A DNA stretch of 64,000 nt from CALMEC01 sp031366605 (GCA_031366605.1 JANLOO010000002.1:1-64000); one strand, 5' to 3'; shown: positions 11,310 through 20,870, counted from the first letter of the stretch. Made by a program: numbers and translations. Notes: generated by a model not told the origin, from the letters alone.

Positions 11310-11819
11310 TCACGCACGATGTATGAGACGGGGCTCTTGCAACGCGAAGAGCAGCTCCACGATCTGACCGAGCGCCTCGTCGAACTGCACCTCGGATCCG
11401 ATCGCTCTGAAGCCGCACTTCTCGAGGACGCGGACCGACCCGACGTTCGCTTGCGCGACCTCTGCATACAACGGTCGCTGTGGGACAAGTTCGACGAGCT
11501 GCGCGAGCGCAGCCGTCGCGATGCCTTTGCCCCAGCGCTCGTGATCAACCCAGTAGCCGACCAACCAGCGTCCCGAGTCTTCCGGCCACGCGACCGCGTG
11601 CCCGACGACCTCGTCCCCGGCGAGGACGGTCCTGACCACCACCTTGGGGTCGGCGCGGATCTGCGCCCACTTCTCGCGGAACGACGGCTCGTCCCTGGAC
11701 ACGAACGCCGCCATGCGTGCAGCATCCGCGTCGCGCTGATGGGCGAAGAAGTGGTCCAAGTCGGCATCGACGACGGCACGCAGGCGCACCTCGATGCGCG
11801 TGTCAGATTCCTGCGGCAT
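11310..11819 (-). CDS. GNAT family N-acetyltransferase
   Basis: The 169-residue product begins MPQESDTRIEVRLRAVVDAD, the usual first strand of GNAT enzymes. The acetyl-CoA-binding motif A is LVGYWVDHERWGKGIATAAL, with the WGKG(I)A loop, and motif B is VGSVRVLEKCGFRAIG. It closely resembles RimJ/RimL-type acetyltransferases. The start overlaps the 3' end of the gamma-glutamyltransferase gene by 17 bases, so the pair is probably co-transcribed. Substrate unknown. Confidence 0.9.
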   Translation of the reverse strand: MPQESDTRIEVRLRAVVDADLDHFFAHQRDADAARMAAFVSRDEPSFREKWAQIRADPKVVVRTVLAGDEVVGHAVAWPEDSGRWLVGYWVDHERWGKGIATAALAQLVELVPQRPLYAEVAQANVGSVRVLEKCGFRAIGSEVQFDEALGQIVELLFALQEPRLIHRA

Positions 11820-13323
11820 GGCCGTCCTTGCGTGGTTCCGAGCCGCCGACGAGGTGGTCGCCGACACATTGGATGATCTGCCCGCCGCCAAAGCCGGTCG
11901 GGTCGGGGTCACGTCCCACGCGATGGCCGCGTCGGGCGAGGTCGTCGGCCACGTGCCACAGGCCCGGCTCAAGCGCCAGACCCCATCCGTCGCCGCTCGG
12001 GTCACACCGAAACCGGGGCGCGTTGAGGGCCTGCTGCGGATCGAGGCCCCGGTCCACCATCGCCGAGATGACCTGCAGATGCCCCTGCGCCTGCATGTGG
12101 GCGCCCATCACACCGAACGGGCCGAGCAATGCGCCGTCGCGCAGCAACATGCCGGGAATGATCGTGTGGAACGGGCGTTTGCCGGGTGCCAGGCGGTTGG
12201 GGTGGCCGGGCTCGAGTGTGAAGCCCGCGCCGCGGTTCTGCAACGCAATGCCGGTGCCCGGAGCGCCAACTCGGGATCCGAACCCGTGGTACAGGCTCTG
12301 GATGAACGAGCACGCCATGCGATCCTCGTCCACGACGCACAGGTACACGGTGCCGCCTACGGGGAGCGTGCCCGGCGCCGGATCACCCACGCACCCCAGG
12401 TCGATGAGCGTGCGTCGGGCGCCGAGGTAGCCCGGGTCCAGGTACCCCGCGGGGAGCGGCTCGTCAGCGATGTACCGGTGCGCATCGCTGAACGCGAGCT
12501 TGATCGCCTCGGCCTGCAGGTGGATGCGATCAACCTCGGGCCCCGATGCGAGATCGAAACCCGCCGCGATGCCCAACGCCTGCAGCGCCGCGGCACCCCA
12601 TCCGTTGGGTGGCAACTCGACCACCTCGACGTCGCCGTAGCTCAGACGGAGCGGCTCGACCCACTCAGGCTCGTGCGCCGCCAAGTCTTCGAGCTCCAAC
12701 CAACTCACCGCGCAAATCGCATCGGCCACCGGGCCGCGGTACAGGCCGTCCCCACCGAGATCGGCAATGCGGCGCAACGTCGCGCCCAGCGCCGGGTTGC
12801 TGATGATGTCGCCGCCCCGCGGTGCCGGAGTAAAGCACGCTGCCAACTCGGGATCGGCTACCAGCGCGGGCGCCAGTTCGGCCCAGGCCTGGCTGATGAT
12901 CGGCGTCGCGACAAATCCTCGTTCGGCGGCGTCGATCGCCGGCGCGAGGCACCGGTCGAGCCCCAGTCGCCCGTGACGCTCGAGCAGTGCGACCCACCCC
13001 GACACGGTGCCCGGCACCGTCACCGACATCGGTCCGTGCAGCGGTATCCGCTCGAACGCGCCTGGATCGGCGCCTCGCGGTGCACGGCCGCTCGCATTGA
13101 GACCTGTCAGGGCACCGTCACGCCACACAAGCGCAAACGCATCGCCGCCGATCCCGGTCGACATCGGCTCGCAGACGCACAGCACCGCGGCCGCGCCAAC
13201 GGCCGCATCGCACGCGTTGCCGCCCGCCTGCAGGATGTCCAGTGCGGCATCCGTCGCCCGCGGGTGACTCGTCGCGGCCATCCCCCGTGATGCAACAACA
13301 GCCATTCGATCTCGGCCGCTCAT
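11803..13323 (-). CDS. Gamma-glutamyltransferase family protein
   Basis: This 506-residue product fits the GGT/Ntn-hydrolase family. The large-subunit part has SHPRATDAALDILQAGGNAC and DAAVGAAAVLCVCEP with MSTGIGGDAF. The likely autoprocessing site is the Thr in PVGGTVYLCVVDED (family TTH-type motif), followed by NRLAPGKRPFHTIIPGM in the small subunit. GGTs cleave gamma-glutamyl bonds of glutathione and related compounds. No signal peptide is visible, so unlike the E. coli periplasmic enzyme it seems cytosolic. The GNAT gene overlaps its 3' end. Substrate is uncertain because many actinobacterial paralogues are not glutathione enzymes. Confidence 0.9.
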   Translation of the reverse strand: MSGRDRMAVVASRGMAATSHPRATDAALDILQAGGNACDAAVGAAAVLCVCEPMSTGIGGDAFALVWRDGALTGLNASGRAPRGADPGAFERIPLHGPMSVTVPGTVSGWVALLERHGRLGLDRCLAPAIDAAERGFVATPIISQAWAELAPALVADPELAACFTPAPRGGDIISNPALGATLRRIADLGGDGLYRGPVADAICAVSWLELEDLAAHEPEWVEPLRLSYGDVEVVELPPNGWGAAALQALGIAAGFDLASGPEVDRIHLQAEAIKLAFSDAHRYIADEPLPAGYLDPGYLGARRTLIDLGCVGDPAPGTLPVGGTVYLCVVDEDRMACSFIQSLYHGFGSRVGAPGTGIALQNRGAGFTLEPGHPNRLAPGKRPFHTIIPGMLLRDGALLGPFGVMGAHMQAQGHLQVISAMVDRGLDPQQALNAPRFRCDPSGDGWGLALEPGLWHVADDLARRGHRVGRDPDPTGFGGGQIIQCVGDHLVGGSEPRKDGHAAGI

Positions 13324-13678
13324 CTGGCGAGTAGACCCGCCCGGACGTCCTGTCGCGAACCGGCGGCTGCAAACCGTCGCAAGCGTCCTTCCTCGGCGGC
13401 CCGCATATGGCCGGATATGAGGACGGCCTGCGTCCTGCGCTCGCTCGGTGTTCGCTCGCCGGATTCATCGACAAACGTCCGGACGGATCCACCAGTGGTG
13501 CGACATCGAACGAGCGGTGGTGTCTCCCTGACTGCGAACGGCGCAATGCGGCGTCCTCGGTACCGCGAGTATTCCCGATATTCACGACAACCATCACTTG
13601 GTTCTTCTTTGAGATCACGGCTCATGGCAAGTTCCTTTGCGGAGGCTGAGAACGGGAGTGCGCTTGAGCGGCTCAGCC
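13324..13678. other. Gene-poor stretch of about 355 bases
   Basis: No recognisable gene was found. A leftward frame of about 100 codons starts at 13625 with AAAGGA eight bases ahead, and its first part is less GC-rich (MSRDLKEEPSDGCREYREYS), but it runs to the 3323 end of the gamma-glutamyltransferase region with no family resemblance. It may hold a small unknown gene, a decayed fragment, or the promoter region of the gamma-glutamyltransferase gene. Confidence 0.4.
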
Positions 13679-14368
13679 TCAGCCGACGAGTTCGCCCAAT
13701 GACCGGATCCGATCGAAACCAACGCCGACGTGGTCGGCGTACGGGTCGAGCAGGATCGGGTGGAGCCCGGCGGCACGGGCGCCCTGCACGTCCATGGTGA
13801 CGGAGTCCCCGACGTAGGCGACGCGCTCGCGCCGGACATTTCCAAAGTACGCGAACGCGAAGTCGAAGATGCGTGGGTCGGGTTTCGCCACGCCGACCAC
13901 GTGGCTGTCGATGACGCAGCGCACCGAGGTGTGCGGCCCGTCACCCACCTGGCACACGCCACTGCGATGCAGTGTCTCCTCGATTTGACCATGGGCGTTG
14001 CTGACGATGCCGATCGGCATTCCGGCCTGGTCCAGTTGGCGCAGCGCAGTCACGCTCTGGGCGATCGGCCAACGCCACAGGAAGGCGTTGAAGCTCGCGC
14101 CCAGGGCACGCGCGGCCGTGTCAGCGTCACGCTCGTCCACTCCGACGAACCGCACGTACGCCGCATGATGCTCGGCCCAAAACATCTCTCCCGCCCCCGC
14201 CGAACTCTTGACGGCCATCGCGTGGTAGTGGGCGCGGACATGGAGGTCGATCGAGGGATCGCCACCGAAGTAGGCGAGTAGCGGCCCCAGGACGGTCGGG
14301 TCCGGCAGCACCAGTACCCCACCGGCGTCGAACAGGATCGCATCGAAGTCACCCACGAGCGCAATCAT
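13679..14368 (-). CDS. HAD family hydrolase
   Basis: The 229-residue product shows the HAD motifs in order: motif I as FDAILFDAGGVLVLPD, a cap of four helices, motif II around IGIVSNAHG, motif III lysine in GVAKPDPRIFDFAF, and motif IV in VAYVGDSVTMDVQGARAAGL. These enzymes are usually phosphatases of sugar phosphates or nucleotides. Motif I has DAGG where many members have DxDGT, the variant seen in haloacid-dehalogenase-like phosphatases. An ATG at 14368 is preferred to an upstream one. It diverges from the ABC transporter operon; substrate unknown. Confidence 0.88.
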   Translation of the reverse strand: MIALVGDFDAILFDAGGVLVLPDPTVLGPLLAYFGGDPSIDLHVRAHYHAMAVKSSAGAGEMFWAEHHAAYVRFVGVDERDADTAARALGASFNAFLWRWPIAQSVTALRQLDQAGMPIGIVSNAHGQIEETLHRSGVCQVGDGPHTSVRCVIDSHVVGVAKPDPRIFDFAFAYFGNVRRERVAYVGDSVTMDVQGARAAGLHPILLDPYADHVGVGFDRIRSLGELVG

Positions 14369-14436
14369 GCCCGCGCGCGGCGCGATCCTGCGGTTCTCGC
14401 CCGAAATCAGCTCGCAAGTCACTAGCGTGTAGCGAA

Positions 14437-15327
14437 GTGTCCGTTCTCGAAGCCCACGGTTTGGTCAAGCGGTACGGCACCCACACGGCACTCGATGGCG
14501 TCGACCTGGTGGTCCCCGAGGGCTCGCTCTACGGCTTCTTGGGACCCAACGGCGCGGGCAAGACGACGACATTGCGTGTGGCGATGGGCTTGCTGCGCGC
14601 CAACGGCGGAACCGTCCGTGTGCTTGGAGCAGACCCCTGGCACGATGGCCGAAGCGTCCGCTCGAGGATCGGGTTCCTGCCGACCGACCCGGGACTTCCC
14701 GGGCGCATGCGCGGCGTGCAGGCCCTCGACTACTTCACGCGACTCGATGGGCATCCATCGACCCTGCGGGATGCGGCGTGTGATGCGCTGCGCCTCTCGG
14801 ACACGGACCTCAACCGCCCGATCCGCCAGTACTCGCGGGGCATGCGGCAGAAGCTCGCGATCGTGCAAGCCGTGCAGCATGACCCACGGTTGTTGATCCT
14901 GGACGAGCCCACCGAGGGGCTCGACCCGCTGGTGCAAGACGGATTCTTCACCTTCTTGCGTGAGCGGCGCGACAGTGGCGCGACGGTTTTCCTGTCGTCA
15001 CATGTGCTGAGCGAGGTCGAGGCCCTGTGTGACCGGGTCGCGATCATCCGCGACGGACGCATCGTCGACGAGGGCCGCGTGGACGACCTGCGCGGGCGGC
15101 GACCCAAGCGGGTCACCCTGCAGCTGAGCGGGACGGTTCGACCGATCGCGATTGTGGGCGCCACCGAGGTCACACAGCTGGACAACGCGGTCACGTTCGA
15201 CTACCTGGGCGACGCCGGCACCCTGCTCGCCGCGCTCGGGTTGCTGCCCATCGCCGATGTGCGAATCGAAGAACCCGGCCTGGATGAGATCTTCCTGTCC
15301 TACTACAGGTCGGACGAGGCGGAATGA
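14437..15327 (+). CDS. ABC transporter ATP-binding protein (drug/exporter type)
   Basis: The 296-residue ATPase has Walker A GPNGAGKTTTLRVAMG, the signature YSRGMRQKLAI, Walker B LLILDEPTEGLDP and the H-loop in VFLSSHVLSEVEAL. The CcmA/NatA-like layout and a C-terminal accessory region resemble exporters for drugs, sodium or polyketides. GTG at 14437 is the start. It overlaps the permease start by four bases, so it is one operon with the next gene. Confidence 0.95.
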   Translation: MSVLEAHGLVKRYGTHTALDGVDLVVPEGSLYGFLGPNGAGKTTTLRVAMGLLRANGGTVRVLGADPWHDGRSVRSRIGFLPTDPGLPGRMRGVQALDYFTRLDGHPSTLRDAACDALRLSDTDLNRPIRQYSRGMRQKLAIVQAVQHDPRLLILDEPTEGLDPLVQDGFFTFLRERRDSGATVFLSSHVLSEVEALCDRVAIIRDGRIVDEGRVDDLRGRRPKRVTLQLSGTVRPIAIVGATEVTQLDNAVTFDYLGDAGTLLAALGLLPIADVRIEEPGLDEIFLSYYRSDEAE

Positions 15328-16118
15328 ACGGCCCGGTCATCCGGCGCGTGTTGTGGGAACTTCGTGTGCGCATGCCGTTGATCACGCTGCTCGTGGCACT
15401 GTGGGGGTTCGCGCTCGTCGCCCTGTTCTCGACCGCCGACGACCAGACGCGCACCGCCGGTCTGGACGGCAACATCTCGATCGCCTTCCGTCTGGCGGGC
15501 CTGGATCCGCTGGCCGCGTGGACCGTGCTGGGGCAGACCCACCCGATCCTGCTGGTCGCGGCGTTCTTGTTCATCATCGGCCTGGCCGTTCGCGCTGTCG
15601 CGGGGGAATTGGAATCAGGATCGCTGGACCTTGCGTTGGCCCGTCCCATCAGCCGCAGTGGCTACTTGGGCTCACACGTCGCGGTGCTGGTGCCCGGCAC
15701 CGCATTGCTGGCACTCGCCTACGCCACCGGCGCAGTCACCGCCGATCGCATCTTCGACCCGCCGGGCCTTCCGCTGGAGCCAGGGCGCATGGTGCTGGGT
15801 GCGATGCAGGCGTGGCTCTTGTTCATGGCGGTCGGCGCGCTCGCGCTCCTGGTGTCGACGTTGCTCAGCGAACGCGGCCGGGCGCTCGGCATCGCGGTCG
15901 GTATCACGCTCGTCATGTACGTAGGCAACTTCCTGTTCGCGCTGTGGCAGCCGTTGCGGTTCCTGACCCGGTTCACGCTCTTCTGGTATTTCACACCGGG
16001 ACCCACGATCCAGAACGGTGATGTCCCCTGGAGCAACTGCGCAGTTCTGGCCGGGTTCACGGCCGCGGCACTGGGGCTGGCATTTGTGGCGTTCGCGCGG
16101 CGTGATCTGGCCCGCTGA
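15324..16118 (+). CDS. ABC transporter permease (ABC-2 type)
   Basis: The 264-residue product is a six-helix membrane protein with a loop starting ELESGSLDLALARPISRSG, the conserved ABC-2 element between helices 2 and 3. It pairs with the upstream ATPase through an ATGA overlap. Hydrophobic runs are seen at about residues 20-40, 75-95, 130-150, 170-190, 200-215 and 240-258. A two-component exporter is implied; the cargo is unknown. Confidence 0.88.
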   Translation: MNGPVIRRVLWELRVRMPLITLLVALWGFALVALFSTADDQTRTAGLDGNISIAFRLAGLDPLAAWTVLGQTHPILLVAAFLFIIGLAVRAVAGELESGSLDLALARPISRSGYLGSHVAVLVPGTALLALAYATGAVTADRIFDPPGLPLEPGRMVLGAMQAWLLFMAVGALALLVSTLLSERGRALGIAVGITLVMYVGNFLFALWQPLRFLTRFTLFWYFTPGPTIQNGDVPWSNCAVLAGFTAAALGLAFVAFARRDLAR

Positions 16119-16190
16119 GTCTCTCGCCGTATCACCTACCCTCGCGTGTGCTCTCTCAGATATCGCCCCAACTGCAGAGAGGAACGCCCG

Positions 16191-16346
16191 ATGTCAACAA
16201 CCGCCCCAGTCGATGTCGACCTGTGGATGTCCGACGAGGAGCTCGCTGAACTCGCCACGACCCTCCATTGCATCGTCACCCGTTCACGCACTCGATCCCT
16301 GACAGACCGTCCCGCGTTTTTCGCCGACTACCTCGAGTCGGAGTGA
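16191..16346 (+). CDS. Small hypothetical acidic protein
   Basis: This 51-codon frame begins MSTTAPVDVDLWMSDEELAE and ends FFADYLESE. A GAGAGGAAC sits about six bases ahead of the ATG, a good ribosome binding site, and a strong hairpin follows 23 bases after the stop. Helix-prone, acidic composition favours a real small protein. No family is recognised. Confidence 0.6.
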   Translation: MSTTAPVDVDLWMSDEELAELATTLHCIVTRSRTRSLTDRPAFFADYLESE

Positions 16347-16368
16347 CGCATCCGAGCTGAGCCGGGTG

Positions 16369-16402
16369 GATTCCGGGGCGCGTCGCCGGCGGCCCCGGAA
16401 TC
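16369..16402 (+). terminator. Hairpin terminator after the small protein gene
   Basis: GATTCCGGGGC at 16369-16379 pairs perfectly with GCCCCGGAATC at 16392-16402 around a 12-base loop. It begins 23 bases after the stop at 16346. No T-tract follows, which is common in GC-rich actinobacteria, so termination may be non-canonical. Confidence 0.7.
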
Positions 16403-16831
16403 AGCGCATCCGGGCGAAGCCGACCGTCGGCCGGGAGGCCCGGAGGCATCCCAGATGGTTCGGGCTGATGCGTGTGCGACTGCTGACCGACACCGGAGGA
16501 CTCCGGCGCCCCGCCCGAAACCGACAGGTCCAGGGCATGGCACCCCGATCGGGGGCCAGTTCAGTTGCAGGTCAGATCCCGAACAGGACGCCACCAGCAT
16601 CTTCACTGTTTGGTTGACTCCTGTCGTGTGAGGATTTGGTCCTCGCTGAAAGGATGGTCACTGTGCCAAGGCATTCCCGATGGAGCTCCGTCGTGACGTG
16701 GTCGCGGTCGCTCAGCCTCTTCCAGAATCCTTAGAGAATCGACGTCGAAGAGCCCGACGTAACTGTTGCGTGCACTCCAGTTGGGACGCGCTCACGTGTG
16801 CCGACCCCTGTCCGTGTCTCAGATCTGAGCG
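16403..16831. other. Intergenic stretch of about 430 bases, no gene recognised
   Basis: The stretch lies between a terminator hairpin and the stop of the leftward Usp-like gene. No frame shows family resemblance or a convincing Shine-Dalgarno. Base composition is more mixed than in the flanking genes, which fits the decayed island that starts here. Confidence 0.5.
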
Positions 16832-17296
16832 CTACCGTGATGTCCCAGAATGCGTAGGCGTCCCGGCACCGACAACAATGTGGGTCACCGGAAGGTGAAA
16901 CTGGGCCTGGGCCTTTTCCACCACACCCCGCGCGAGCCAGTTCGACCGCTCCGCTGGGTGCGTTGCGATGATCACCTCGTCTGCGGCGAAGCTGACGAGT
17001 GCGTCCTGGAGCGCCCGGCCCGGGTCTGCGTCGCCGACTTCACCACGCGGATGGAGACCGAGTTCGGCGAGGGTCGCGACAGAATGGGCGAGCCGTTGCT
17101 CGGCCCTGCGGCGGGCGTCGTCGTCGGAGACTTCGTCACGGACGGATGCGTTCAGCACGGGGGCCACCACCAGCACCTCGCCACCGTGGCCTGCATGTTC
17201 GCGAACACGTGTGCAGAGGCTGGGATTGGCACACGTCTCATTTGCGATCACAAGAACGCGCCTGCGATGGAAAGCTGTGGCTGAAGCGTTACTCAT
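16832..17296 (-). CDS. Usp-like protein of unknown function (metal-ATPase-associated type)
   Basis: The 154-residue product has the alpha/beta layout of universal stress proteins: RRVLVIANETCANP at the start, GGEVLVVAPVLNASVRDEVS, then GEVGDADPGRALQDALVSFA and DEVIIATHPAERSNWLARGV with VTHIVVG at the end. The ATP-binding GXXG motif of true Usp proteins is not obvious. This actinobacterial family often lies beside heavy-metal ATPases, as here. The ATG at 17296 is chosen over an upstream one because homology begins there. SHOCT and a dead P-type ATPase follow on the same strand upstream. Confidence 0.75.
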   Translation of the reverse strand: MSNASATAFHRRRVLVIANETCANPSLCTRVREHAGHGGEVLVVAPVLNASVRDEVSDDDARRRAEQRLAHSVATLAELGLHPRGEVGDADPGRALQDALVSFAADEVIIATHPAERSNWLARGVVEKAQAQFHLPVTHIVVGAGTPTHSGTSR

Positions 17297-17361
17297 CGTC
17301 CCTTCGATCACCCCTCGTCGAAGTACTGCATCAAAAGCCCCACAGGGTGGGCTTTCGCCCC

Positions 17362-17625
17362 TCACTGCATCGAGTCAGACATCGAAGGACGTCCAACGCG
17401 TCGCAGCATCTCACGTCGCGCGCGGTACTCATCCTCGTCGATCTCGCCACGGGTAAAGCGCTCATCGAGAATCGCCCGCGCATCAGGTGAACGAACGTCG
17501 TGGCTTCGCGAACGTCTCAGGACCGCGACCACGGCCCATGCGACGACCGCCCAGAAGGCGACCATGCTGAGGCTCATCACAAGCCACGCCCACCAGTTCC
17601 ATCCGTCGTGGACCCACCACATCAT
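17362..17625 (-). CDS. SHOCT-domain membrane protein (intact copy)
   Basis: The 87-residue product has one membrane helix (WWAWLVMSLSMVAFWAVVAW) after a short aromatic N-terminus (MMWWVHDGWN), and a C-terminal SHOCT domain, ILDERFTRGEIDEDEYRARR. SHOCT is a short oligomerisation or membrane-association domain. The start is set by comparing with the dead paralogue at 20.1 kb: an indel just upstream of the ATG pair shows that the region before it is non-coding. It lies 65 bases upstream of the Usp-like gene. Confidence 0.85.
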   Translation of the reverse strand: MMWWVHDGWNWWAWLVMSLSMVAFWAVVAWAVVAVLRRSRSHDVRSPDARAILDERFTRGEIDEDEYRARREMLRRVGRPSMSDSMQ

Positions 17626-17889
17626 CGGTTCACCGATCTCTCGGAATGGCCAGGACAATGCCGTCATTGTCGCGCCTGTGACGACGGAGACATCCGGGGC
17701 AGACACAGAATCACCCACGGTGAACTACGGAACCGTGATGCTGCCGGGCGAACCCATTTGGGCAACCCACCCAGGCGCAGGCTCCGGTCGCCCACGGCCG
17801 GCCATGGCGTCCCTGGCTTCTGGGGGGCTGCCGGCCCACGATCCGGCCCGGGCAGCCGACGGCCCCGATCCCGATGGGCGCTTCGACTT

Positions 17890-19653
17890 CACGAATCCTG
17901 CCGCGCGCCCTTACGCCGCGAGGGCGGAGGGCGTTGGCGATCACCGCCAGATCGATGCCCTCCTGCAGAAGGGCCCCGGCTGTCGGCGGGATGGCGCCGA
18001 AGGATGCCGCCACCATCGCCACGAGACTCAAGAGCATCCCGGCGACGACCCTCTGACGTGCGATCCCCATCGTGCGACGGCTGATCGTCACCGCGTCCGC
18101 GAGCCGATCGAGCCGATCGACCATCACCACCGCGTAGGCGGTCTCGGATGCGACGGGCGGCCCGGACGACGTCGAGCGTCGGACTCGGTGATTGGTCCGA
18201 GACGATCCGATCGACTCCGGCCGCGCGTCCAACTGCTTCGGCGCCCTCGGGTTGATCTCCGGTCACGAGCCACACCTGATGAATACCAGCGTCGCGGAGC
18301 CGGGTGATCACGTCCGCTGCATCTTCCCGGGTTTGATCGACGATCACGATCACGCCCGCCAAGCCATCGTCGACCCCAACCATGACGCGCGCGTGACCGG
18401 GATCTGGCGTCACCCGGCCGTTGAGCACGGCGACCGCATCTTCGCGATCGCCGCGGGCAATCCACTCCGGTTGCCCGGCGGCCACGACGCGACCGTCGAC
18501 GCGACCCGGATGCCGCGGCCGGGTTCCTCGTGGACATCCGTCGGCGTGGCGAGCGCGACACCGATCGCCTGAGTGTGGCGCACGATCGCCTCCGCGATCG
18601 GATGCACCGATAACTGATCGAGTGACGTCGCGCGTCGCAGCACTTGCATCTCGTCATACGCTCCAAACGGGACCACCATTGCAATCACGGGCGGCCCCGC
18701 CGTCTTGTCGAACAGCACGGTCCGGACCGAGCCCAGAGCCTCGATCACCTCCGCGCCTTTGACGATCACTCCGCGACGGGCGGCGCGGGAGACCCCCGAC
18801 ACGAGCGCCACGGGGGCGGCGAGGATGAGCGGACAGGGAGTCGCCACGACCAATACTGCGAGTGCACGTACCGCGTCACCAGACACCAGCCAGCCGAGCG
18901 TCACGAGCAGCAGCGTCAGCGGGAGCAGCAGCCCCGCGTACCTGTCGGCCATTCGCTGAAAGGACGCGCGCCGCTGACTCCGCCTGCCGGACGAGACGGA
19001 CAACCCCGGCGTAGGTGCTCTGCGCCGCCAAACGGCGCGTCGCCCACCTGGAACGCCACGCCGGCGTTTGCGATCCCACTCCGCAGGTCCTGGCCGCACG
19101 CATGGGCGACCGGCAGCGGCTCGCCGGTCAGCGCCGATTCGTCGAGCAACGCAGATGCGTTTTGAAGCGTGCCGTCGACGGGGACGACCTCACCTGCCCG
19201 TACCACGACCACGTCTCCGACGCGCACCGCGTCGACAGACACCTCGTCGATCGCGGCCGCCCTGGACGATGTGGGCCGTGCACGGTGCGCAAGCGACCAG
19301 GAGCGCCAGGTCGCGTCTGGCTCGTGCGGCCGCCCAATCCTCCAGCGCCTCGCCGCCGGCCATCATGACCGCGACCAGGGCGCCGGCGAGGGACTCCCCG
19401 ACCGCCAAGGCACTGCCATCGCGAGTAACGCGATGACGTTGACGCCGAGACTTCTGTGCAGGGTCGCACGGAGCGTCGGCCAGATCTCACCAAGCATCAC
19501 GACGACGATCCCCGCGATCCACGCGTTATCACCCTGCTGCGGATGACCTGCGAGGTGGAGTGCCCCACCGGCTGCCAGCGTGAGGACCGCACCACCCGCG
19601 ATCGTCGCTGAGCGCAGCGACCGTGCAAGCGTAAACCTCACCCCGATGACCAT
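17890..19653 (-). pseudogene. Decayed P1B-type heavy-metal-transporting ATPase
   Basis: Read leftward from 19653, fragments in several frames rebuild a heavy-metal ATPase of the ZntA/CadA type. In order: an N-terminal membrane part (GVNVIALLAMAV), a second frame (GESLAGALVAVMMAGGEALE), the actuator domain with LLDESALTGEPLPV, and the CPC helix in VVATPCPLILAAPVALVSGV. The phosphorylation site reads VLFDKTAGPPVI: the Asp stays but the GTLT of DKTGTLT is deleted. Later, LDVVRAA runs straight into SETAYAVVMVDRLDRLADAV, so about 40 codons with the GDGxND hinge are missing. It ends near GALLQEGIDLAVIANALR. At least four frameshifts plus these losses make it dead. Confidence 0.88.
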
Positions 19654-20107
19654 CCGTGTCGCACCTGACGACCATTCACGGGTTCGACGTTACAGGCACG
19701 GCGGACAGGCGACGCTGGCCCGGATTCGGGACGCCTCGGGATCGATGCTCTTCGACGTGACACTCGCCATCTCGGACCGATGGTGCTGCCCGACGGCGAC
19801 CGGGAGTCTGAGCTGAGCCTTCCCCACTCCACCGGATGACGCCGTCGGTCTAAGAGACTTCTGACCATGGGCTCTTGGCGGCCTCGAGAGCGGGGCATTC
19901 TCGACTGTGTGTCGGTCGGCTGCGCACTGGGAAAGCCGACGGGCAAGCCGCACGACGCTCGGATGGCGGCCCCTGAAGCGGCTTCGATGTCATCGGACTC
20001 AGTAATGCGCCGATGGCGATCGCGTATCCGCCCCGGATGCCTCCCACCGGGGGCGGCGCAAACACTGATCTGAGTGTCTACGCCAATTCGGAAAGGCCGG
20101 TGAACCG
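19654..20107. other. Divergent intergenic stretch between two pseudogenes
   Basis: No intact gene was found in these 454 bases between the start of the ATPase pseudogene and the SHOCT pseudogene. It presumably held the old ATPase promoter. Short open frames here have no recognised domains. Confidence 0.4.
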
Positions 20108-20393
20108 ATGATGTAGTGGGTACACAATGATTGGATTTGGTGGGCGTGGCTTGTCATGAGCCTCGGGATGATCGGGTTCTGGGCGTTTGTCGTGTGGGCA
20201 GAAATTTCGGTGGTCCGACACGCGCGCGCTCCTGTCGTGCGCCCGCCCGATGCAACCGAGATCCTCGATGAACGCCTCGCTTTGAGGCGAGATCGACGAG
20301 GACGAGTACCGCGTACGACGCGAGACGCTCCGGACGGCTGGACGTCGTTCCACACCAATCCGGATCGGTGAGCATCGGCCGCCGCCCCGATGA
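20108..20393 (+). pseudogene. Dead second SHOCT-domain gene
   Basis: This rightward copy is homologous to the intact SHOCT gene at 17.4 kb. It opens ATG ATG TAG TGG: codon 3 is a stop where the intact copy has TGG (MMWWVH). The helix WIWWAWLVMSLGMIGFWAFV is retained, then ILDERL. A one-base shift follows, after which GEIDEDEYRVRRETLR appears in the second frame. Homology extends upstream through GGTGAACCGATGATG. Nonsense plus frameshift mark it as dead. It is in opposite orientation to the intact copy, with the ATPase pseudogene between them. Confidence 0.9.
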
Positions 20394-20423
20394 CCGTGGG
20401 GGATGCCTGGAACACTGAGCGCG

Positions 20424-20870
20424 TCATCTGCGACGCGCGATCAGCGCAAGGCTGATCACCAGAAGCGCGATGGCAAGGAGACGATCCCACGTAATCGGGA
20501 TGCGGGCCGTACCGAACCAGCCGAACCGGTCGATCGCGGTCGCCGTTGCGACCTCGCCGACGATCACCGCGACGAACGTGGCGAGCACACCGATCCGGGG
20601 AACGGCGACGAGGGTCCCCACCACCAACGCCGTGCCGCAGAAACCCCCCAGGAACGCCCACCACGGGGCCTCGCCCACCTTCGAGATCGCCCCGACTTGG
20701 CCGACGGCGAGGGTGAGGATCAGGAGAAGGGCGGCGCCAAGCGCGAACGACACCAGGCCGGCCGCGAGCGGCGAACCCACAACGGTCCGGAGCCGCGCGT
20801 TGACCGGGGCCTGAACGGCCAGGAGGATCCCTCCGGCCAATGGGAGCAACGAGTACGCGATCCGGTCCAC
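20424..20870 (-). CDS. YdcZ/DUF606-type DMT family transporter
   Basis: The 148-residue product is a small membrane protein of the DMT superfamily: GGILLAVQAPVNARLRTVVG and GFCGTALVVGTLVAVPRIGV are the duplicated YdcZ segments, with about five hydrophobic helices in all. Such half-size proteins likely work as dimers to export small molecules. It lies alone between a pseudogene and the GAPDH-like gene. The ATG at 20870 opens directly onto the first helix. Confidence 0.85.
   Translation of the reverse strand: MDRIAYSLLPLAGGILLAVQAPVNARLRTVVGSPLAAGLVSFALGAALLLILTLAVGQVGAISKVGEAPWWAFLGGFCGTALVVGTLVAVPRIGVLATFVAVIVGEVATATAIDRFGWFGTARIPITWDRLLAIALLVISLALIARRR

Noticed and set aside
13320..13625. 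Leftward frame of about 100 codons with a good ribosome binding site
   Set aside because: It overlaps the stop region of the gamma-glutamyltransferase gene start, shows no family resemblance, and another frame is equally open; too weak to call as a gene.
19850..20065. Leftward frame of 71 codons between the two pseudogenes
   Set aside because: No start signal or homology; it lies in a decayed region and is probably chance.
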